This document shows positions 18,635 to 22,918 of a DNA stretch of 22,918 nt, in pieces. The position numbers and the translations under genes are program-made. The stretch spans positions 1 to 22,918 of the forward strand of contig NW_026971636.1 in NCBI RefSeq assembly GCF_963678635.1, read 5' to 3'. Source of the DNA: Symsagittifera roscoffensis (lineage: Eukaryota > Xenacoelomorpha > Acoela > Convolutidae). The notes below the pieces were generated by a model that was not told where the DNA came from, did no database searches, and was given only the letters and a program-made list of their open reading frames with translations. Each line of letters opens with the position of its first letter. Position 1 is the stretch's first letter.

Positions 18635-19721
18635 TACTATCCCAGGAATCAAATGATGGGACACTCAAATCACTATCCCAGGACTCAAGTGTTGGGGCCC
18701 TTAATTCACTATCCCAGGACTTCAGGTGTTTGGATACTTAATACACTATTCCAGGACTTTAAGGTGTTGGGACACTTAACTTGCTATCCCAAGACTTTAG
18801 ATATTGGGACCCCTAATTCACTATATCAGTACTCTAGATATTGAGACCCTTAAATCATTATCCCAGGACAAGTGTTCGGACCCTTAAAACACTATCCCAG
18901 GACTCAAGTGTTGGGACCCCTAATTCATTATCCCAAGACCTCAAGTGTTGGGTCCCTTAAATCACTATCCCAGGACTCAAGTGTTCGGGCCCTTAATTCA
19001 CTATCCCAAAACTCAAACTTTAGGTATTGAGACCCCTAACTCAATATCCCAGGACTCTAAGTATTGGGATCTTTTAATCATTATCCCAGGACTCAATTGA
19101 TGGGACCCTTAAATCCCTACCCCAGGACTGAAGTGTTGGGAAACTTAAACCACTATCCCAGGACTCAACTGATGGGACAATTAAATCACTATCCCAGGAC
19201 TCATGTGTTCGGGCCTTAAATCACTATCCCAGGACTCAAGTGATGGTATACTTAATACTATTCCAGGACTTCTAGGTGTTGGGATACTCAATTTGCTATC
19301 CCAAAACTTTAGGTATTGAGACCCCTAACTCATTATCCCTCCACTCTAAGTATTGGGATCTTTTAATCATTATCCCAGGACTCAACTGATGGGACCCTTA
19401 AATCACTAACCCAGGGTTCAAGTGTTGGGACCCCTAAATCACTATCCCAAGACTCAAGTGTTGGGTCCCTTAAACCACTATCTCAGAACTCAACTGTTCG
19501 GAACCTTAATTCATTATCCCAAGACTTAAGTGTTGGGACCCGTGAACCAATATCCCAGGACTCAATTGTTGGGACCCGTAAATCATTATCCCAGGAACCA
19601 AGTGTTGGGACCCTTAAATCACTATCCCAGGACTCAGCTGATGGGACACTTAAATCACTATTCCAGGTCTCAAGTGTTTTGGCCCTTCAATCACTATCCC
19701 AGGACGCAAGGGTTGGGATAC
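18635..19721 (-). repeat. Sat-B satellite array, right, inverted orientation
   Basis: About 30 units of 36 bp, reverse complement of those in the left array (CTATCCCAGGACTCAAGTGT). Variant units recur at irregular multiples of 36 (near 18800, 19015 and 19305), so the 12-monomer order of the left array is not kept. The arrays are not simple mirror images and have evolved separately by unit loss or gain. Confidence 0.93.
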
Positions 19722-19921
19722 CTGATCCAATCTCCCAGTACCACCTCCGGAAATCATGTCAAACTTTGCAAACCCAATTTTTTTATCAAAAATTAAATGA
19801 GTTTCCCAAAAATTACCTTCCCTTCTAAACCCAATGCAAGCCAAAGTGGAACTTGGTATCAAACATTTTGTGATTGCAAATGCACCAATTCTCTGGTAAA
19901 CCATAAAATCTATTTCAAAAC

Positions 19922-19992
19922 CAATAAACCAAAGAAAAAATTGTGTCTGCCTAAAATCAATAAACCAAAGAAAAAATGTGTCTGCCTAAAAC
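19922..19992. repeat. Short tandem duplication specific to the right arm
   Basis: Units of 36 and 35 bp beginning CAATAAACCAAAGAAAAAA and containing TGTGTCTGCCTAAAA (19922-19957 and 19958-19992). The left arm has one copy near 16150-16195. This parallels the duplication at 3747-3817 in the other palindrome. Confidence 0.85.
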
Positions 19993-21418
19993 GCAAAGAC
20001 AACAAGGGCCGCCTTTCGAAAAAAGAAATTTCTGGCATTAGTCTGTCACGCGTTTTTCCTCCCTTTTTTTAAGGTTGTTATGGGGCGTTATCTATTTCCG
20101 ATCCCCCACGCAATTCGGCCAGGTTACTTATCTTATTTTGACTTTACTGCCGGATACCTTCGCGTTCCAACTTTTGTTCTGAGTAATTCACTCGACCGTT
20201 CGGGACTCTAGTTAACGTATATTAACTAAACCAACGATATGGATTGTATAGTTACTGTAATGAACCCCCCTGTTTACAATTTTTGAAAAAGAATTGCAAT
20301 TCTTTTCTTGAACTCCCGGTCCTTTATCAGAAACAAGACAACTCTACTCTTACCGAACTATCCTGGTAAAACTCCGAACTGCAAATTTACTCTTGTTTTT
20401 TCCAGCAACTTTCCTGCAATTATTACTCGAATCTTCTGATCTAATATATTTTCTATTTTCAATTGTCGCGAGAATTTTGAGCATGAAAGATTCGATTCGA
20501 ATTTTTGAAAAATTACTTTTTATCCTAAAACAAGGCCAATTTTCCAGATATGACCGACTGGCAAAACATCATTCAAATCGTTTTATTATTATATCATAGA
20601 TTATTATACTAATTTAGATTATTTTGTTTTATGTTTCAATACTTTTGTTATACTATAGATTATGTTTTTTATTCTCAGAACATTTTTTTTCCCTATTTCA
20701 TTTTTTTTACATTACAAATTATTATAGTTTTTAGATTATAAAAAGTTATTTCGTTTTACACGAGTTTGTAAATTGTTTTTGGTATTTACCACAGAAGCCG
20801 CAATTGTCAGGGAATTTTTCTAGTGATCATAAGACAACAATTGAAACCAAATAATGATGACTGAATCACTCCAGATCATAAAATTGTTGCAATAAAATTT
20901 TTAAATTGTTCAAAATTTTCGTTCAAAAGCCACTCTTCTTGAGGATTTACACTCTCCTTGAGGCAGTTGCTGTTGAAGCAGGATTGTTAATACGGTTGTA
21001 ATTCCAATTTGAAACATACACAAAAATGTGTTGCCTTTTAGTTTTGTTTCAATTTGTATATTTGTTTTAGTTTAAAAATTATTCGATGTAAGTTTTTTAA
21101 AAATTAAAACAAGAAGAGAGTATGAAATTGTAATGTTTTTTTTTCAGAATCATATTAGGGCTTTTCAGCAAAAACTAAACAAGCAAAGCAATCTTGGATC
21201 TCGAAACAACCGTTAAATCGTTGACGTTCAAGTTTAAAATTTCATAAACCTCAGAAAAATCTACCCTACTTTATCAAGATTCTTTCAGATGAGGGTTACT
21301 TGCACGATTCTGCAGCATTATAGGCTTTTTGCAAGATCTTGCAGCATGATGGATAGCTTGTAGAACCTTGCAAGAGTGATGTTAGTAGTATAGATTTATG
21401 ACACTGGGATCGGGGTGT

Positions 21419-21430
21419 GGGGGGGGGGGG
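21419..21430. repeat. G12 run, right arm
   Basis: An uninterrupted run of 12 G, preceded by CGGGGTGT. With the GGGG upstream it offers several G tracts and might form a G-quadruplex. The left arm carries the shorter complementary form at 13421-13431. Confidence 0.85.
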
Positions 21431-21440
21431 TGTTCCTTAC

Positions 21441-21477
21441 AGGGATCATTGGGTTTAGATTACCCCTAATGATCCCT
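21441..21477. repeat. Hairpin at the inner end of Sat-A, right arm
   Basis: AGGGATCATTGGG (21441-21453) pairs with CCCCTAATGATCCCT (21463-21477) around a 9-base loop. It is the counterpart of the hairpin at 13374-13410, so the fold is kept in both arms although the loop bases differ. Confidence 0.88.
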
Positions 21478-22800
21478 ATGTAAAATGTTTATGCCCTTTG
21501 ATCCATGTGTATAATTTTTTACTTATGATCTCAATATATACCAAATGATCTCAGTGAGTAAATTTTGAGCCAATATTTTTTTTTCGTCAAAACATTTTCT
21601 AAAAAACTTAATTTCAAAATTTTTTCTCCCGAAGTTTTTTTATTTCAAATTCGTTTTGAAATTTTTTTCTGCCAAAAAACGAGATCATTACAAAAAGATG
21701 ATATCTATTGATCCCTATCTAGAATATTAAAACCTAATGATCCCTATGTATAAAAATAATTTACTATGTGTAACTAATGATCCCTTCATACATCCAAGGA
21801 TCCCTACATATAGCCTATGTTCCCAATGTGTAACCATAGAACCCTTTGCACGTATATAATCCCTACATATAGATAAAATGTATGAACAATGAGCCCTCTG
21901 TCTAACTAATGATCCCATCATTTAACCAAATATACCTATGTATAACTAAAGATCCTTAGTGATCCCTCTGTATAACGAATGATCCCTAAGTACACCTAAT
22001 GATTCGTTCGGATAACTAATGATGCTTGCGTATAACCAAAGATCCTTATGCATAACTAACGATACTTATGTATTACAAATGATATATGACTAATGATATC
22101 TATGTCTAATTAATATCCCCATATATGACCATTGATCCCTATGTATAACTAATGATCTTATGTACAATTACTGATCCCCGATGAATCCTATTTCTAACTA
22201 ACAAGAGTTTACGTATGACCAGTTGATCCCCATGAACAACTAACGATCCCTACTTATAGCTTATGATCTCTGTGATTAACTTTTGACAACGGTGTGAAAC
22301 TATAAACTCTACTTAAAACTAATGATCTCCACGTAAAACCAATGATGCTTATGTGTAAGCAATGATCCATATGCACATCTAATGGTCCCTACGTATAACT
22401 AATGATCCCTGTGTATAACTAAGAAACAGTGAAAAACTCAATGCTCCTTTGCTTAACGAGTTGTCTTTAAATTTAACAAAAGATCGTTAGTTGAAACTAA
22501 TGATCCCTTTGTGTACCTAATGACCCCTAAACATAACCTAATTAGCCCTACCATTAAACATTGATCTCGATGTATTATTAATGATCCAAAATTTACCAAG
22601 AGTTCCCCTATGTGAATCAAATGATCCCAATGTTAAAAAGTAATGTTAATGATCCTTATTTTATTTAATGATATCTATGTAGGTCCCTGTATTTATCTAA
22701 TGATCATCATGCATATCAAAGATCTCAACCTGAAAAATGTACCATACCTTTTCTAAGTGACTTACTTTTCTCAAAGAGATCCGGGTATAAAATATGATCC
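21478..22800 (-). repeat. Sat-A satellite array, right arm, inverted
   Basis: Units read TATGTATAACTAATGATCCC. The order follows module D from inside to outside, with the AT-rich interruption at about 21500-21690. Frames over it (21727-21921, 22697-22900) are satellite artefacts. Confidence 0.92.
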
Positions 22801-22918
22801 CTAGGTGAATAATTATTGTTTGTAATCCCAAAGGTTGTTTTGTGTAGGGTGAAAAAAATTCAGCCAAAACATAGTGTGAGTTTTTTTCTTTCTTCTGCAC
22901 GCTACCGAAGCTGGTAAG
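22801..22918 (-). repeat. Conserved module flank, inverted, cut by the window end
   Basis: Reverse complement of the flank between TC tract and Sat-A (CTGCACGCTACCGAAGCTGG, then GTAAG). A GA-rich tract, the inverse of the TC microsatellite, would be expected just past the right edge. Confidence 0.85.

Larger units (their letters stand above)
19722..21440 (-). repeat. Low-copy segment of the giant palindrome, right arm
   Basis: Reverse-complement counterpart of 13411-16402, shorter because the left-arm insertions are absent. Well-aligned parts are roughly 93-95% identical by eye. An open frame at 20393-20599 has a counterpart on the - strand at 15523-15750, but it begins at TTG in both arms. 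Differences between arms are nearly all amino-acid changing, so I do not call it a gene. No other gene is recognised. Confidence 0.88.
11876..22918. repeat. Giant imperfect palindrome with nested satellites
   Basis: The left arm (about 11876-17925) reads flank, Sat-A, hairpin, C tract, low-copy DNA, Sat-B. The right arm (18635-22918) is the same series inverted. The leader plus gag 5' end (17926-18634) sits between them. The left arm may continue outward into TC and S1; the right arm runs off the window. Arm-specific indels and independent satellite changes show that the arms have existed side by side for some time. Confidence 0.92.

Noticed and set aside
1-22918. Sequencing artefact (unsplit hairpin read) as the cause of the palindromes
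   Set aside because: Arms differ by many substitutions, insertions of 22 bp to 1.07 kb, arm-specific duplications and different satellite orders, which a re-read of one molecule would not give. The 2.4-kb tandem duplication is less protected from this doubt.

Overview
This window looks like repeat-dominated, AT-rich nuclear DNA from an animal. It holds no intact cellular gene, no rRNA or tRNA gene that I can recognise, and no bacterial-style operon. The only protein-level homology I can support is a decayed LTR-retrotransposon gag. It has an MVNTRS-type N terminus, a coiled-coil block, a capsid-like block and CCHC zinc knuckles. From memory this gag flavour resembles elements common in cnidarian (anthozoan) genomes. 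That host guess is low confidence and was not checked against any database.

Layout, left to right. (1) 1-402: end of a 36-bp-period satellite array (called Sat-B here). (2) 403-2734: a leader and a frameshifted gag on the + strand. (3) 2735-2819: a short spacer at the centre of a fold-back. (4) 2820-4511: the same gag again on the - strand, so 1480-4511 is an imperfect palindrome. (5) 4512-13410: four successive copies, some truncated, of a composite module. Each module has a spacer S1, a TC-rich microsatellite, a conserved flank, a 20-bp-period satellite (Sat-A, about GGGATCATTAGTTATACATA) and a trailer T. Part of this is a near-identical tandem duplication of about 2,413 bp. (6) 13411-16402: low-copy AT-rich sequence. 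(7) 16403-17925: Sat-B in + orientation. (8) 17926-18634: a second copy of the leader plus gag 5' end. (9) 18635-19721: Sat-B in inverted orientation. (10) 19722-21440: the low-copy sequence of (6), inverted. (11) 21441-22800: Sat-A inverted. (12) 22801-22918: the module flank inverted, running off the window end.

The organising feature is a giant imperfect palindrome (about 12.0-22.9 kb). From outside to inside its arms read module flank, Sat-A, a hairpin with a G/C tract, low-copy DNA, Sat-B; a gag-leader remnant sits in the middle. By eye the arms are about 90-95% identical where alignable and differ by several arm-specific indels. That argues against a simple sequencing or assembly artefact. 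A smaller, older fold-back of the gag region lies at the left end. The best working hypothesis is a very large fold-back-type repeat unit, or an amplicon of a satellite-rich chromosome region, built from two satellites and gag debris. I see no transposase, reverse transcriptase, integrase or recombinase, so mobility would have to be supplied in trans, or the region grew by replication-based rearrangement.

All identities and boundaries were judged by eye and can be off by some bases, more in the satellites.
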